From Bradyrhizobium sp. YR681 (GTDB lineage: Bacteria; Pseudomonadota; Alphaproteobacteria; Rhizobiales; Xanthobacteraceae): DNA of 64,000 bases. The notes under the pieces are model-generated. The model was not told the origin of the DNA and did not search any database. It saw only the letters and a program-made list of their open reading frames with translations. Shown piece after piece: positions 34,369 to 43,934 of the stretch. A program made the position numbers and the translations under genes. Within the stretch, counting starts at the first letter, position 1; each line of letters opens with the position of its first letter. The stretch lies in assembly GCF_000282615.1 (NCBI RefSeq), contig NZ_AKIY01000259.1, positions 1-64,000 on the forward strand, read 5' to 3'.

Positions 34369-35733
34369 ATGCGGCGCACGCTGATCAAATCCGCCACGGT
34401 CATCAGCATGGATGACGCGATCGGCGATCTTTCGACCGGCGACGTGCTGGTCGAGGGCGGCCGCATCGCCGGCGTGCGCCCGTCGATCGACGTCGCTGAC
34501 GACACCGAGATCCTTGACGGCAAAGGCCGCATCGTCATTCCCGGCCTGATCAACGCCCACATGCACACCTGGCAGACGGGCTTGCGCGGCTATGCCGCCA
34601 ACTGGACGCTGCTGGAATATTTCCGCCGCATGCATGCCGGGCTGGCGACCGTGTTCCGGCCCGAGGACATCTACATCGCCACGCTGGTCGGCGCACTGAA
34701 CCAGATCAATTGCGGCACCACGACGCTGGTCGACTGGTGCCACAACAATCCGACGCCCGATCATACCGACGCCGCCGTGCGCGGCCTGATCGAGAGTGGC
34801 ATCCGCGCCGCGTTCTTTCACGGCTCGCCAAAACCGGAGCCGAAGCCGGGCGAGCCGCATTTCTCGGAGATCCCGCATCCGCGCGGCGAGGTCGAACGGC
34901 TGCTTGCCGGCCCCCTCGCCGACCGCGACGGCCTCGTCACGCTCGGGCTTGCCATCCTCGGTCCGCATTATTCGACGCTTGATGTCGCCATGCGCGATTT
35001 CCGGCTGGCACGAGAACTCAAGCTGATCGCTTCGATGCATCAGGGCGGCGGCCCGGCCAAGACGCCCGGCGGCTGGGAGAAGCTGATCGAGGCCGGGCTC
35101 GTCGGCCGCGGCATCAACATCGTCCACGGCAACGATCTGCCCGATGATCTGCTCGATCGTCTCGTCGATCTCGGCGTCTCCTTCTCGGTGACGCCGGAGA
35201 ACGAGATGATCCAGGGCCACGGCTTTCCGATCACCGGCCGGTTGCTCAAGCGCGGCGTCCGGCCGACGATCGGCATCGATCTGGAATCCGTACTGGCCGG
35301 AGATCTCCTCTCCGTCGCCCGCGTCGCGCTGTCGATGCAGCGCGCGCTCGACAATGCGGAGTCCCGCAAGACCGGCGGCACTATTCCGGCAACCACCACG
35401 ATCCCGGTGCGCGAGGCGCTGCGCTGGATCACGATTGAAGGCGCGCGCATGCTTGGCCGCGAGGATCAGATCGGCTCGCTGACGCCCGGCAAACTCGCCG
35501 ACCTCGTCGTCATCAACGTCTCCGACCTCAACCTCGTCCCGGTGCACGATCCCGTCGCGACCGTCGTGATGCAGACGAGTCTGGCCAATATCGAGGCCGT
35601 CATGATCGGCGGCGCCTGGAAGAAGCGGAACGGCCGGCTGCTGGCCGAGGGGCTGGAGACGAAGAAGGAGTTGCTGGCCCAATCCGGCCGGCGACTGGTG
35701 CAGGACATCGAACGACAGGGACGCGCCGCCTGA
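34369..35733 (+). CDS. Amidohydrolase (cytosine deaminase/AtzB-TrzN-like)
   Basis: A 454-residue subtype-III amidohydrolase. The N-terminal metal motif is LINAHMHTW near 60-68. Later metal or catalytic residues appear in SMHQGG, NIVHGNDL and IGIDLES (Asp). The C-terminal strand set with GSLTPGKLADLVV closes the composite beta domain. Relatives remove amino or chloro groups from N-heterocycles and purines. AAGG precedes the ATG, five bases after the reductase stop. Its presence in a hydroxyquinol cluster suggests an amine- or N-containing starting compound. Confidence 0.88.
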   Translation: MRRTLIKSATVISMDDAIGDLSTGDVLVEGGRIAGVRPSIDVADDTEILDGKGRIVIPGLINAHMHTWQTGLRGYAANWTLLEYFRRMHAGLATVFRPEDIYIATLVGALNQINCGTTTLVDWCHNNPTPDHTDAAVRGLIESGIRAAFFHGSPKPEPKPGEPHFSEIPHPRGEVERLLAGPLADRDGLVTLGLAILGPHYSTLDVAMRDFRLARELKLIASMHQGGGPAKTPGGWEKLIEAGLVGRGINIVHGNDLPDDLLDRLVDLGVSFSVTPENEMIQGHGFPITGRLLKRGVRPTIGIDLESVLAGDLLSVARVALSMQRALDNAESRKTGGTIPATTTIPVREALRWITIEGARMLGREDQIGSLTPGKLADLVVINVSDLNLVPVHDPVATVVMQTSLANIEAVMIGGAWKKRNGRLLAEGLETKKELLAQSGRRLVQDIERQGRAA

Positions 35734-35753
35734 AACGGCTACGGACAACAAAC

Positions 35754-36656
35754 ATGACAGACACTTTGAAGAATGTCGCTTTCATCGGGATCGGCAAGAT
35801 GGGCTTGCCGATGTCGGCACTCGTCGCCAAGGCCGGCTACTCCGTGACCGCGTTCGACCAGAGCGCCGCGCGAATCAATGAGGCGCGTGCACAAGGCATG
35901 TCGATTGCCGCCTCGCCAGCGGAAGCGGTGAGCGGCAAGGCGGTCGTCGTGACGTCCTTGCCCGATGACGCAGCCTTGCGCGGGGCGTTGCTCGGCGCCA
36001 CCGGCCTCATTGCTGCAATGACGCCCGGAGCTGTCCTGATCGAGACCAGCACCGTCAGCGTCGATGCCTCCAGCGAAGTTGCCGCCGCCGCGCAGGCCCG
36101 CGGCATCGCCTATCTGCGCTCGCCGGTCTCCGGCAATGCCAGCATCGTTCACACCGGCGCGCTGACCTGCTTCGTCTCCGGACCGAAGGACGCTTTCGAG
36201 AACGTAAAGCCGCTGTTCGCCGCCTTCACCCGCGCCCAGACCTATCTCGGGCCTGCCGAGGAAGCGCGCTACGCAAAACTCTCGGTCAATCTGATGATCG
36301 CGGTGTCGGCGGCGATGATGGCTGAGAGCCTGGCGCTGGCGCGCAAGGGCGGCATCGCCTGGCAGGATATTTTGAAGGTGCTCGACGACAGCGCGGTTGC
36401 TTCCCCGATGGTGAAGTACAAGACGGCACCGCTGCGCACGCGGGATTTCGAGTCCACCTTCTCCTGCAAGCAGATGGCCAAGGACCTCGATCTCATTCTC
36501 GGTGCCGGCCACGCCGTCGGCGTGCCGCTTCAGCTCGCAGCCCAGGTGCGGGAGACCTATGGCTCGCTGGTTGCACAGGGCGACGGCGAGGCCGACTTCA
36601 TCGCAACCGTCAAGCACCTGGAACGTCTGTCCGGGCTCGGCGAACCGAAACTCTGA
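35754..36656 (+). CDS. NAD-dependent beta-hydroxyacid dehydrogenase (3-hydroxyisobutyrate dehydrogenase family)
   Basis: A 300-residue Rossmann-fold dehydrogenase. VAFIGIGKMGLPMS near residue 9 binds the dinucleotide. The substrate signature is SPVSGNASIVHTGALT near 122, and the catalytic Lys lies in YAKLSVNLMI (about 175-184). The C-terminal helical domain contains the KQMAKDLDL motif. It oxidises a short beta-hydroxyacid or reduces the corresponding semialdehyde. Twenty bases follow the amidohydrolase stop, so it shares the transcript. Confidence 0.92.
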   Translation: MTDTLKNVAFIGIGKMGLPMSALVAKAGYSVTAFDQSAARINEARAQGMSIAASPAEAVSGKAVVVTSLPDDAALRGALLGATGLIAAMTPGAVLIETSTVSVDASSEVAAAAQARGIAYLRSPVSGNASIVHTGALTCFVSGPKDAFENVKPLFAAFTRAQTYLGPAEEARYAKLSVNLMIAVSAAMMAESLALARKGGIAWQDILKVLDDSAVASPMVKYKTAPLRTRDFESTFSCKQMAKDLDLILGAGHAVGVPLQLAAQVRETYGSLVAQGDGEADFIATVKHLERLSGLGEPKL

Positions 36657-36664
36657 GGCACAAG

Positions 36665-37549
36665 ATGCGCAACTTCAACGAAAACACGATCACGGACGCG
36701 GTGCTGGAGCGGATCAAGGACGCCAGCGATCCGCGCATCAAGCAGGTCAGCGAAGCGCTGGTGCGTCACCTGCACGCCTTCGTCCGCGAGATACGGCCGA
36801 CCCAGAAGGAATGGGAATACGGCATCGACTTCCTGACCCGCACCGGCCACATGTGCGACGACAAGCGCCAGGAGTTCATCCTGCTGTCGGATACGCTCGG
36901 CGTCTCCATGCTGGTCGACGCGATCAACCATCCGGTGCCGGAAGGCGCGACCGAGACCACCGTGCTCGGCCCGTTCTTCGTCCAGGCCGCGCCGGAGAAG
37001 GACAGCGGCGCGGATATCTCCGGCCCGATGGAAGGCGATCCCATGCTGGTCACCGGCTCGGTCTCGACCGTCGACGGAAAGCCGCTCGCCGGCGCCATCG
37101 TCGATGTCTGGCATTCCGACGACGACGGTTATTACGACGTGCAGCAGCTCGACGATATCGGCGATCTCGCGATGCGCGCACGCTTCCACACCGATGCCCA
37201 TGGCCGCTTCCATTTCTGGTCGATCAAGCCCGCCGCCTATCCGATCCCGCATGACGGCCCCGTCGGCGAGATGCTGGAGGTCCAGGGCCGCCATCCCTGG
37301 CGCCCCGCGCATGTGCACTTCATGATCTCGGCGCCCGGCTTCGAGCAGCTCGTGACTCACGTGTTCGTCGCCGGCGACAAATATCTCGACAGCGACGTGG
37401 TGTTCGGCGTCAAGGACAGCCTGATCCGCGAATTCGCTCGTCATCCCGCCGGGCGTGCGCCGGATGGTCGCATGGTGGAGCGCGAGTATTTTCACCTCAA
37501 CTACGATTTCGGCCTGAAGCAGGTCGCGAGCAACGCAAGAGCGGCCTAG
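36665..37549 (+). CDS. Intradiol ring-cleavage dioxygenase (hydroxyquinol 1,2-dioxygenase type)
   Basis: A 294-residue non-haem Fe(III) dioxygenase with the N-terminal helical dimerisation domain of catechol/hydroxyquinol dioxygenases (about 1-105). The beta-sandwich holds the four iron ligands Tyr157, Tyr192, His216 and His218, with standard spacing. DVWHSDDDGYYDVQ is the hydroxyquinol-type substrate loop. It would open hydroxyquinol to maleylacetate, matching the maleylacetate reductase in the same operon. Chlorocatechol or catechol is a less likely substrate given the absence of muconate-processing genes. Confidence 0.93.
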   Translation: MRNFNENTITDAVLERIKDASDPRIKQVSEALVRHLHAFVREIRPTQKEWEYGIDFLTRTGHMCDDKRQEFILLSDTLGVSMLVDAINHPVPEGATETTVLGPFFVQAAPEKDSGADISGPMEGDPMLVTGSVSTVDGKPLAGAIVDVWHSDDDGYYDVQQLDDIGDLAMRARFHTDAHGRFHFWSIKPAAYPIPHDGPVGEMLEVQGRHPWRPAHVHFMISAPGFEQLVTHVFVAGDKYLDSDVVFGVKDSLIREFARHPAGRAPDGRMVEREYFHLNYDFGLKQVASNARAA

Positions 37550-37606
37550 ACTGGACGGCGGCGGACCACACAAGAGTCCGGCCACGGGGAGCAGACGGAG
37601 CTGAGG

Positions 37607-39001
37607 ATGGGACCGCGGGTCAGCACGAGCATATTGGCCGATCGCCTCACCGGCATGATCGGCCCACGCGCGAGCGTCGCGCGCGGCGTGCTCGATCAGC
37701 ACGGGCAGAGCGAGTCGCACTACCAGAGCCTGCCGCCCGACATCGTCGTGTTCCCCGAGACGACGCAGGAGGTCGCGGAGATCGTCAAGCTCTGCGCTGC
37801 CGCGGGCATGCCGATCGTCCCGTTCGGCGCCGGCACCTCGCTCGAAGGCAATGCCGCCGCGGTTGCCGGCGGCGTCTGTTTCGACTTCGCGCGCATGAAC
37901 AAGGTGCTCAACGTGCACGACAGCGACATGGACGTCGTGGTACAGCCCGGCATCACGCGAAAGCAGCTCAATGCCGAGCTGCGCGGCACCGGACTCTTCT
38001 TTCCGATCGATCCCGGTGCCGACGCCTCGATTGGCGGCATGACCTCCACGCGTGCATCCGGCACGATGGCGGTGCGTTACGGTACCATGAAGGACAACGT
38101 CATGGCGCTGGAGGTGGTGCTGGCCGATGGACGCATCATCCGCACCGCCCAGCGCGCGCGGAAATCGGCCGCCGGCTATGACCTGACGCGCATGTTCGTC
38201 GGCGCCGAGGGAACGCTCGGACTCATCACCGAGATCACGCTCAAGGTACACCCGGTGCCGCAGGCGATCTCGGCCGCGGTCTGCAGCTTCGACACCCTGC
38301 ACAATGCCGTCGATACCGCGATCTCCGTGATCCAGTCCGCGATCCCCGTGGCGCGTATCGAGCTCGTCGACGACGTCATGATGCGCGGCATCAACGCCTA
38401 CGCAAGGCTCGGCTATCGCGAGGCCCCCACTTTGTTCTTCGAATTCCACGGCTCCGGGGCCTCTGTCGCCGAGCAGGCCGAGGCCGCGGAGGCGATCGCC
38501 GCCGACCATGGCGGTCACGGCTTCGCCTGGGCCAAGGCGCAGGAGGATCGCAGCCGGCTGTGGCATGCCCGCGACAACACGCTCTATGCGGGCCTGGGCT
38601 TGCGGCCCGGCGCGCGCGCCGTGATCACCGATGTCTGCGTGCCTATCTCGCGGCTGGCGGAATGCCTGACCGAGACCCGCCGCGACGCGGACGAGCAAGG
38701 GCTCACGGCCCCGATCGTCGGCCATGTCGGCGACGGTAATTTCCACATGCTGATCCTGATCGATCCCGCCAGGCCGGAAGAAGCCGAGGGCGCCAAGGCG
38801 CTCCAGGCCCGCATGGTCGCCCGCGCGATCGCCATGGACGGCACCTGCACCGGTGAGCACGGCATCGGGCTCGGCAAGATCGATTATCTTACCAACGAGC
38901 TCGGCGAGGCCGTGGATGTGATGCGGTCGATCAAGACTGCTCTCGATCCAAACGGATTGATGAACCCTGGCAAGATCTTTGCGAGCGGAGCCAAGTCATG
39001 A
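37607..39001 (+). CDS. FAD-binding oxidase (GlcD/D-lactate dehydrogenase-like)
   Basis: A 464-residue vanillyl-alcohol-oxidase-fold flavoprotein. The FAD-binding PP-loop is VPFGAGTSLEGNA near 72. The second FAD contact is GADASIGGMTSTRASGT near 138-155, and the C-terminal cap ends with CTGEHGIGLGK and GLMNPGKIF, the family's hallmark. It oxidises a 2-hydroxyacid such as glycolate or D-lactate, feeding electrons to a quinone or cytochrome. It may handle a hydroxyacid released in the pathway. Confidence 0.9.
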   Translation: MGPRVSTSILADRLTGMIGPRASVARGVLDQHGQSESHYQSLPPDIVVFPETTQEVAEIVKLCAAAGMPIVPFGAGTSLEGNAAAVAGGVCFDFARMNKVLNVHDSDMDVVVQPGITRKQLNAELRGTGLFFPIDPGADASIGGMTSTRASGTMAVRYGTMKDNVMALEVVLADGRIIRTAQRARKSAAGYDLTRMFVGAEGTLGLITEITLKVHPVPQAISAAVCSFDTLHNAVDTAISVIQSAIPVARIELVDDVMMRGINAYARLGYREAPTLFFEFHGSGASVAEQAEAAEAIAADHGGHGFAWAKAQEDRSRLWHARDNTLYAGLGLRPGARAVITDVCVPISRLAECLTETRRDADEQGLTAPIVGHVGDGNFHMLILIDPARPEEAEGAKALQARMVARAIAMDGTCTGEHGIGLGKIDYLTNELGEAVDVMRSIKTALDPNGLMNPGKIFASGAKS

Positions 39002-39011
39002 GTGAAACGGC

Positions 39012-40535
39012 ATGAGCGACGCGCTCCCGATCGAAGCCACCTCGTCCACCCCGCTGCTGGAGCTGCGCGGCATCAGCAAGGAATTTCCCGGCGTCAAGGC
39101 GCTGGACGACGTGTCCTTTGCCGTCTTCCCCGGCGAAGTCCACATGCTGCTGGGTGAGAACGGCGCCGGCAAGTCGAGCCTGATGAAGGTGCTGTGCGGC
39201 GCCTACCGCGCCGATGCCGGCGAGTTCTATTACAAGGGCGACAAGGTCGCGATCAACTCGACGGCGGACGCGCAGAAGCTCGGCATTGCCGTGATCTTCC
39301 AGGAGTTCTCGCTGGTCCCCCATCTCGACATCGCCCAGAACATCTTTCTCGGCCGCGAGCCGAAGGGTCGCATCCCCGGAACCATCGACCGGCGCAGGAT
39401 ATTGGCCGATGCCAAGCGCGTGTTGGACATGATCGGTTTCGACATTGATCCCTCCACCACCGTCGACAAGCTCGGCGTCGCACAGCAGCAGATGGTCGAG
39501 ATCGCCAAGGCGATCAGCCAGAACGCCCGCATTCTCGTCATGGACGAGCCGACCGCGGCACTGTCCGATCGCGAGACCGAGTTGCTGTTCGCGCTGATCG
39601 CGCGGCTGAAGGCCGATGGCGTCTCCATCGTCTACATCTCCCATCGCATGGCCGAAGTGTTCGCACTCGGCGACCGCATCACCGTGCTGCGTGACGGCCG
39701 CCGCATCGACGGCGTCAAACCTGCCGACGTCACGCCGGACCAGCTGGTGCGCATGATGGTCGGCCGCAACGTCGACATGACCTATCCGCGCAATTTCGCC
39801 GGCAAGCCCGGCGAGCTGCTGCTCGAGGTCAAGGGCCTGAGCTCATCGACCGGCATCTCGGACATCAACATCGAGGTGCGCCGCGGCGAGATCGTCGGCC
39901 TGTGCGGCCTGGTCGGCTCCGGCCGCAGCGAGGTCGCACGCGCGATCTTCGGCGCCGATCCCGTGACGTCAGGCGAGATCGTCTTCGACGGCAAGGCCAT
40001 GTCCGGCGAGCCTGACCTCGCCGCGCGCCGCGGCATCGCGCTGATCCCGGAGAGCCGCAAGAGCGAGGGCCTCGCGCTGCTCCGCTCGGTGAGCGACAAC
40101 CTTGTGGTGTCGGCGCTGCGAAAGCTGTTCCCTAGCGGCCTGTTCGATCAGCGCAGCGCGCGGCGGACCGCCGACGGCCTGATCCGGCAGCTGCGCATCG
40201 CAACGCCGAGCGCACGACAGACCGTCGGCCTGCTCTCCGGCGGCAACCAGCAGAAGGTGGTGATCGGCAAATGGTTGGCGGCCGGGTCAAAGCTCTTCAT
40301 CTTCGACGAACCGACGCGGGGCATCGATATCGGCGCCAAGTCCGAGATTTTTGCCTTGATCGACCGCCTGGTCGCCGAGGGCGCCGCTGCTCTGATGATC
40401 TCGTCCGAGCAGGTCGAGATCTGCCATGTCTGCGACCGCGCCTATGTGATGCGCGAGGGGCGCATTGCCGGACACCTGATCCGCAACGAACTGACCGAGG
40501 AGAACATCGTGCGACTGGGGATGCATCATGCGTGA
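39012..40535 (+). CDS. Sugar-type ABC transporter ATPase (RbsA/MglA-like, two domains)
   Basis: A 507-residue tandem ATPase. The first domain has Walker A GENGAGKSS, an unusual signature GVAQQQMVEIAKA and Walker B ILVMDEPTAALSD. The second has the degenerate Walker A GLVGSGRSE typical of RbsA, then LSGGNQQKVVIGKWL and LFIFDEPTRGID. It energises a carbohydrate-uptake-transporter-2 importer with the two permeases and the binding protein downstream. Overlaps the next gene by eight bases. Confidence 0.95.
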   Translation: MSDALPIEATSSTPLLELRGISKEFPGVKALDDVSFAVFPGEVHMLLGENGAGKSSLMKVLCGAYRADAGEFYYKGDKVAINSTADAQKLGIAVIFQEFSLVPHLDIAQNIFLGREPKGRIPGTIDRRRILADAKRVLDMIGFDIDPSTTVDKLGVAQQQMVEIAKAISQNARILVMDEPTAALSDRETELLFALIARLKADGVSIVYISHRMAEVFALGDRITVLRDGRRIDGVKPADVTPDQLVRMMVGRNVDMTYPRNFAGKPGELLLEVKGLSSSTGISDINIEVRRGEIVGLCGLVGSGRSEVARAIFGADPVTSGEIVFDGKAMSGEPDLAARRGIALIPESRKSEGLALLRSVSDNLVVSALRKLFPSGLFDQRSARRTADGLIRQLRIATPSARQTVGLLSGGNQQKVVIGKWLAAGSKLFIFDEPTRGIDIGAKSEIFALIDRLVAEGAAALMISSEQVEICHVCDRAYVMREGRIAGHLIRNELTEENIVRLGMHHA

Positions 40536-41478
40536 GGCCGCGGTCGTCTCGGAGCCCAATCCGCTGCAACGCATTCCCGGCGTTGCCATCGTGCTGGTGC
40601 TGTTGATCGCGCTATTCAGCGCGGTCGCGCCCGGCTTCCTGTCGGTCGCCAACCTCTCCAACGTGCTGGTGCAGTCGACCATTCTCACCATGCTGGCGCT
40701 GCCGATGACGCTGATCATCATGACCGAGGGACTGGACCTGTCGATGGGCGCGGTGCTGACGCTAACCTCGCTGTGCGTCGCGATCGTGTCGCTCGCGACC
40801 AAATCGATGCTGCTGGGCCTGGGTGCGGGCCTGCTGGTCGGCACGGCCTTCGGCATCGCCAATGGCTGGCTGGTTGCGATCCTGGGCATTCCGCCCTTCG
40901 TCGCGACGCTGGGCACGCTCGGCATGGCGCAGGGCCTGTCGCTGATCGTCAGCGACGGCCAGAGCGTGGTCGGCATCCCCCACAGCGTGCGTGACATTTA
41001 TTCGGCGACACTTGTCGGCGTGCCCGTGCCGATCGTGATGGCACTCTTGACCTACGCAGCCTTTCACGCTCTGCTCTATCACACGCGCTTCGGCACCTAC
41101 ATCTTCGCGCTCGGCGGCAACCGCGAGGCGCTGCGCTATGCCGGCCTCTCGCCGAACAAGCTCTTGATCGCGGTCTACGCGATCGGCGGCGCCATGGCCG
41201 GCATCGCGGGCCTCTTGATGACCGCGCGGATGAATTCCGGTCATCCGACCGCCGGCCTCGGCCTCGAATTCGATGCCATCGCGGCCGTCGCAGTCGGCGG
41301 CACCTCGTTCGAGCGCGGCAATGGCTGGCTGCTCGGCACGTTGCTCGGCGTCATCGCGGTAGGCGTGCTGCGCAACGGATTGAACCTGATCTCGATGCCC
41401 TCTTCGGTCCAGGTCGCGAGCGTCGGCGTCCTCGTCATCGTTGCCCTGTTCCTCGACGGTATCAGGAGCCGCGCATGA
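40528..41478 (+). CDS. Sugar-type ABC permease (RbsC-like), first
   Basis: A 316-residue permease of the BPD_transp_2 family with eight to ten membrane helices. It includes the conserved TEGLDLSMGAVLTLTSLC near 65-82 and FALGGNREALRYAGLS, the ATPase-contacting loop, near 194-209. Starts inside the ATPase gene and ends with ATGA overlapping the second permease. The pair forms a heterodimeric channel. Confidence 0.94.
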   Translation: MREAAVVSEPNPLQRIPGVAIVLVLLIALFSAVAPGFLSVANLSNVLVQSTILTMLALPMTLIIMTEGLDLSMGAVLTLTSLCVAIVSLATKSMLLGLGAGLLVGTAFGIANGWLVAILGIPPFVATLGTLGMAQGLSLIVSDGQSVVGIPHSVRDIYSATLVGVPVPIVMALLTYAAFHALLYHTRFGTYIFALGGNREALRYAGLSPNKLLIAVYAIGGAMAGIAGLLMTARMNSGHPTAGLGLEFDAIAAVAVGGTSFERGNGWLLGTLLGVIAVGVLRNGLNLISMPSSVQVASVGVLVIVALFLDGIRSRA

Positions 41479-42452
41479 CCGACATCGCCAAAGAGACCGT
41501 GATGCCGCCTCGCTCGTTCATCTCGCAGGACGCGATCCAGGTGTTCTATCGCCTGCTCGCGGCGCTCTTGATCTGCGCGGTGCTCGCCGTGCTCAGCGAG
41601 TCCTTCCTGAGCCTCGGCAACATCCTCAATGTGCTGAGACAGGCGAGCCTGACCTTCTTCATCGCCTCCGGCCTGACGCTGGTGGTGCTGACCGCGGGGC
41701 TCGACCTGTCCGTTGGCGCCAATGTCGCGCTGTCCGCCTGCATCGCCGGCACCGTGATCCACAAGACCGGCTCGCCGGCGCTCGGCATCCTCACCGGGCT
41801 CGCCTGCGGCGGCATCGTTGGTCTCCTCAACGGCATCATGGTCACCGCGCTGCGCATCCCCTCGTTCATCGCTACCTACGGCATGCTCTGGGTGCTGAAC
41901 GGCCTGACCTATTGGTACATGGCGGGCGAAACGCTGCACGGCTTCCCGGCAGGTTTTCGCCAGATCGGCAGCGGCTATCTGTTCGGCCTGCCGATCCCGG
42001 TCTATCTGCTGCTGGTGTTCCTCGGGATCGGAACGCTGTTTGCGCAGCGGACGGTCTGGGGCCAGGAGATCTATGCGATCGGCGCCAATCCGGTCGCCGC
42101 CCGCCTTTCCGGCATTCCGGTCGCGCGGCGCCTGCTGCTGGTCTACGCGGTATCAGGCACCATGGCGGGGCTCGCCTCGATCATCTTCCTGTCGCGGCTC
42201 AATTCGGCCGAAGCCGACATCGGCGAAAGCTTGACGCTGCCGGCGATCGCTGCGGTGCTGATCGGCGGCACCTCGCTGTTCGGTGGCGTCGGCACCGTGT
42301 TCGGCACCTTCATCGGTGCGCTGATCCTGACGCTTGTGCTGAACGGCATGAATTTGCTGTCGGTCAGCGCCAATTGGCAGCCGCTCGTGACCGGCATCAT
42401 CGTCATTCTCGCGGTCTGGCTCGACATGAAGACGCGCCGCCGCGCGCAATGA
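41475..42452 (+). CDS. Sugar-type ABC permease (RbsC-like), second
   Basis: A 325-residue paralogue of the preceding permease with the matching VLTAGLDLSVGANVALSAC and YAIGANPVAARLSGIP motifs. Two different permease genes together indicate a heterodimeric membrane domain, as in autoinducer-2 and some polyol importers, rather than a ribose-type homodimer. Confidence 0.94.
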   Translation: MTDIAKETVMPPRSFISQDAIQVFYRLLAALLICAVLAVLSESFLSLGNILNVLRQASLTFFIASGLTLVVLTAGLDLSVGANVALSACIAGTVIHKTGSPALGILTGLACGGIVGLLNGIMVTALRIPSFIATYGMLWVLNGLTYWYMAGETLHGFPAGFRQIGSGYLFGLPIPVYLLLVFLGIGTLFAQRTVWGQEIYAIGANPVAARLSGIPVARRLLLVYAVSGTMAGLASIIFLSRLNSAEADIGESLTLPAIAAVLIGGTSLFGGVGTVFGTFIGALILTLVLNGMNLLSVSANWQPLVTGIIVILAVWLDMKTRRRAQ

Positions 42453-42494
42453 GTTCCTGGACGACCAACAATCAAAATGAGGGATGGAGGCAAC

Positions 42495-43469
42495 ATGAAA
42501 CGGACCCTGAGACATCTGGCACTACCGCTGCTGCTGGCGGCCGCATTCACCACGAAGGCGCATGCCGACGGCGAGACCATCGCGGTCTTCACCAAGAACC
42601 AGACCAACCCGTTCTTCCAGACCGTGCGGGTCGGCGCCGACAACATGGCGAAGGTGCTGAACGCCAAGACGCTGCAATACATCCCGACCAGGCCCGACTC
42701 CATCCCCGAGCAGCTCAGCCAGATCGAGGACGTCGTGGTGAAGAAGCCGAGTGCGATCGTGTTCACGCCTGTTGACTACAAGGCGATGGTGCCCGGCGTC
42801 GAGAAGATCAACGACGCCAAGATCCCGGTCGTCAACATCACCGATCGCTCCGCCGGCGGCAAGTTCCTCTCCTTCATCGGCGCCGACGATTACAGCCTTG
42901 GCCTCGAGACCGCGCGCTTCCTGCTCAAGACGCTGGGCGGCAAGGGCAACATCGTCATCATCGAGGGCGTCAAAGGCTCGCTGACCAATGTCGACCGCGT
43001 TCGCGGCTTCAACGACGCGCTGAAGGAGAACGCGGGCGCCAAGCTGCTGGCCTCGCAGCCCGGCAACTACCAGCGGCTGCAGGCGCTTCAGGTCATGGAG
43101 AATTTGATGCAGTCGAACCCGCAGATCGACGGCGTGCTCGCCGCCAACGACGCCATGGCGGTCGGCGCCATCGAGGCGCTCGACGGTGCCAACCGCAAGG
43201 CCCAGGTGATCGGCATCAACGGCACCAAGGAGGCGATCGATGCGATCAAGTCCGGCAAGCTGCTCGCAAGCGGCGACTACAACGGATTTGCACAGGGCTG
43301 CCTCGGCACCATGATGGCGATCCGCTCCCTGCGCAACCAGCCCGTCATCAACGAGATCGTGCTGAAGCCGACCGTCATCACCAAGGACAATTACCAGCCG
43401 TTCGACGTGCCGCTGGAACAGCGGACCTGCCCGACCTTCGAGGAGGCCGGCAAGCTCAGCGCCAAGTAG
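42495..43469 (+). CDS. Sugar-type ABC substrate-binding protein (Peripla_BP_4)
   Basis: A 324-residue periplasmic protein with a signal peptide (LALPLLLAAAFTTKAHA) and the RbsB-like fold beginning ETIAVFTKNQTNPFFQTV. Later conserved parts are VNITDRSAGGKFLSFIGADD and VLAANDAMAVGAIEAL. GGAGG four bases before the ATG is strong, fitting high expression of a binding protein. The ligand is unknown; context suggests an aromatic, glycoside or cyclic polyol feeding the hydroxyquinol route. Confidence 0.93.
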   Translation: MKRTLRHLALPLLLAAAFTTKAHADGETIAVFTKNQTNPFFQTVRVGADNMAKVLNAKTLQYIPTRPDSIPEQLSQIEDVVVKKPSAIVFTPVDYKAMVPGVEKINDAKIPVVNITDRSAGGKFLSFIGADDYSLGLETARFLLKTLGGKGNIVIIEGVKGSLTNVDRVRGFNDALKENAGAKLLASQPGNYQRLQALQVMENLMQSNPQIDGVLAANDAMAVGAIEALDGANRKAQVIGINGTKEAIDAIKSGKLLASGDYNGFAQGCLGTMMAIRSLRNQPVINEIVLKPTVITKDNYQPFDVPLEQRTCPTFEEAGKLSAK

Positions 43470-43491
43470 GCGGATCCATCACCGCAAACCC

Positions 43492-43515
43492 GGACGGCCG
43501 CTCCCGCGGCCGTCC
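43492..43515. terminator. Hairpin after the binding-protein gene
   Basis: Perfect ten-pair arms GGACGGCCGC (43492-43501) and GCGGCCGTCC (43506-43515) with a four-base loop, 23 bases after the stop. No T-run. It is likely a partial terminator or 3'-end stabiliser, as is common after binding-protein genes, before the YciI gene. Confidence 0.6.
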
Positions 43516-43545
43516 CAAGAGTCCAAGGAAGAAAACGGAGATACC

Positions 43546-43833
43546 ATGCTGTTCGCCATTCATGCCCTCGACCGCGCCGCCGCGTTGCCGACCCGGCTCG
43601 CCAATTACGATGCCCACAAGGCCTTCCTCGGCGACACCTCACGCTTCGGCGTCAAGATCGTGATGTCAGGACCGCTCGTCTCCGACGATGGCGCGACCAT
43701 GATCGGCAGCCTGTTCCTGATCGAGGCGCCGGGCCGTAGCGAGGTCGAGGCCTTCAACCGCGCCGATCCCTTTGCCGCGGCCGGGATCTGGGAAAAAGTC
43801 ACGATCACGGGCTTTCTGCGCCGCCAGGGTTGA
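43546..43833 (+). CDS. YciI family protein
   Basis: A 95-residue YciI protein with the ferredoxin-like fold and the conserved His of YDAHKAFL (near 24-31) paired with Asp in RADPFAAAGIW, thought to form the active site. Characterised relatives include TftG, a dehydrochlorinase that makes hydroxybenzoquinone/hydroxyquinol precursors next to hydroxyquinol genes. The location 6 kb from hydroxyquinol dioxygenase in the same direction makes a ring-modifying role plausible, but this is inference. Confidence 0.85.
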   Translation: MLFAIHALDRAAALPTRLANYDAHKAFLGDTSRFGVKIVMSGPLVSDDGATMIGSLFLIEAPGRSEVEAFNRADPFAAAGIWEKVTITGFLRRQG

Positions 43834-43934
43834 GCGGTCGCGATCGATGTTCAATTCGAACGGGATTCGTGGCAGACAGGAGAAAGCGACGCCGATCCCA
43901 GCCATGCCAGGGCGTCCTACGCTCCGGAGACTCC

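Noticed and set aside
36557-38860. Long minus-strand frame opposite the dioxygenase and FAD oxidase genes
   Set aside because: Shadow frame; the + strand products carry complete catalytic motifs.
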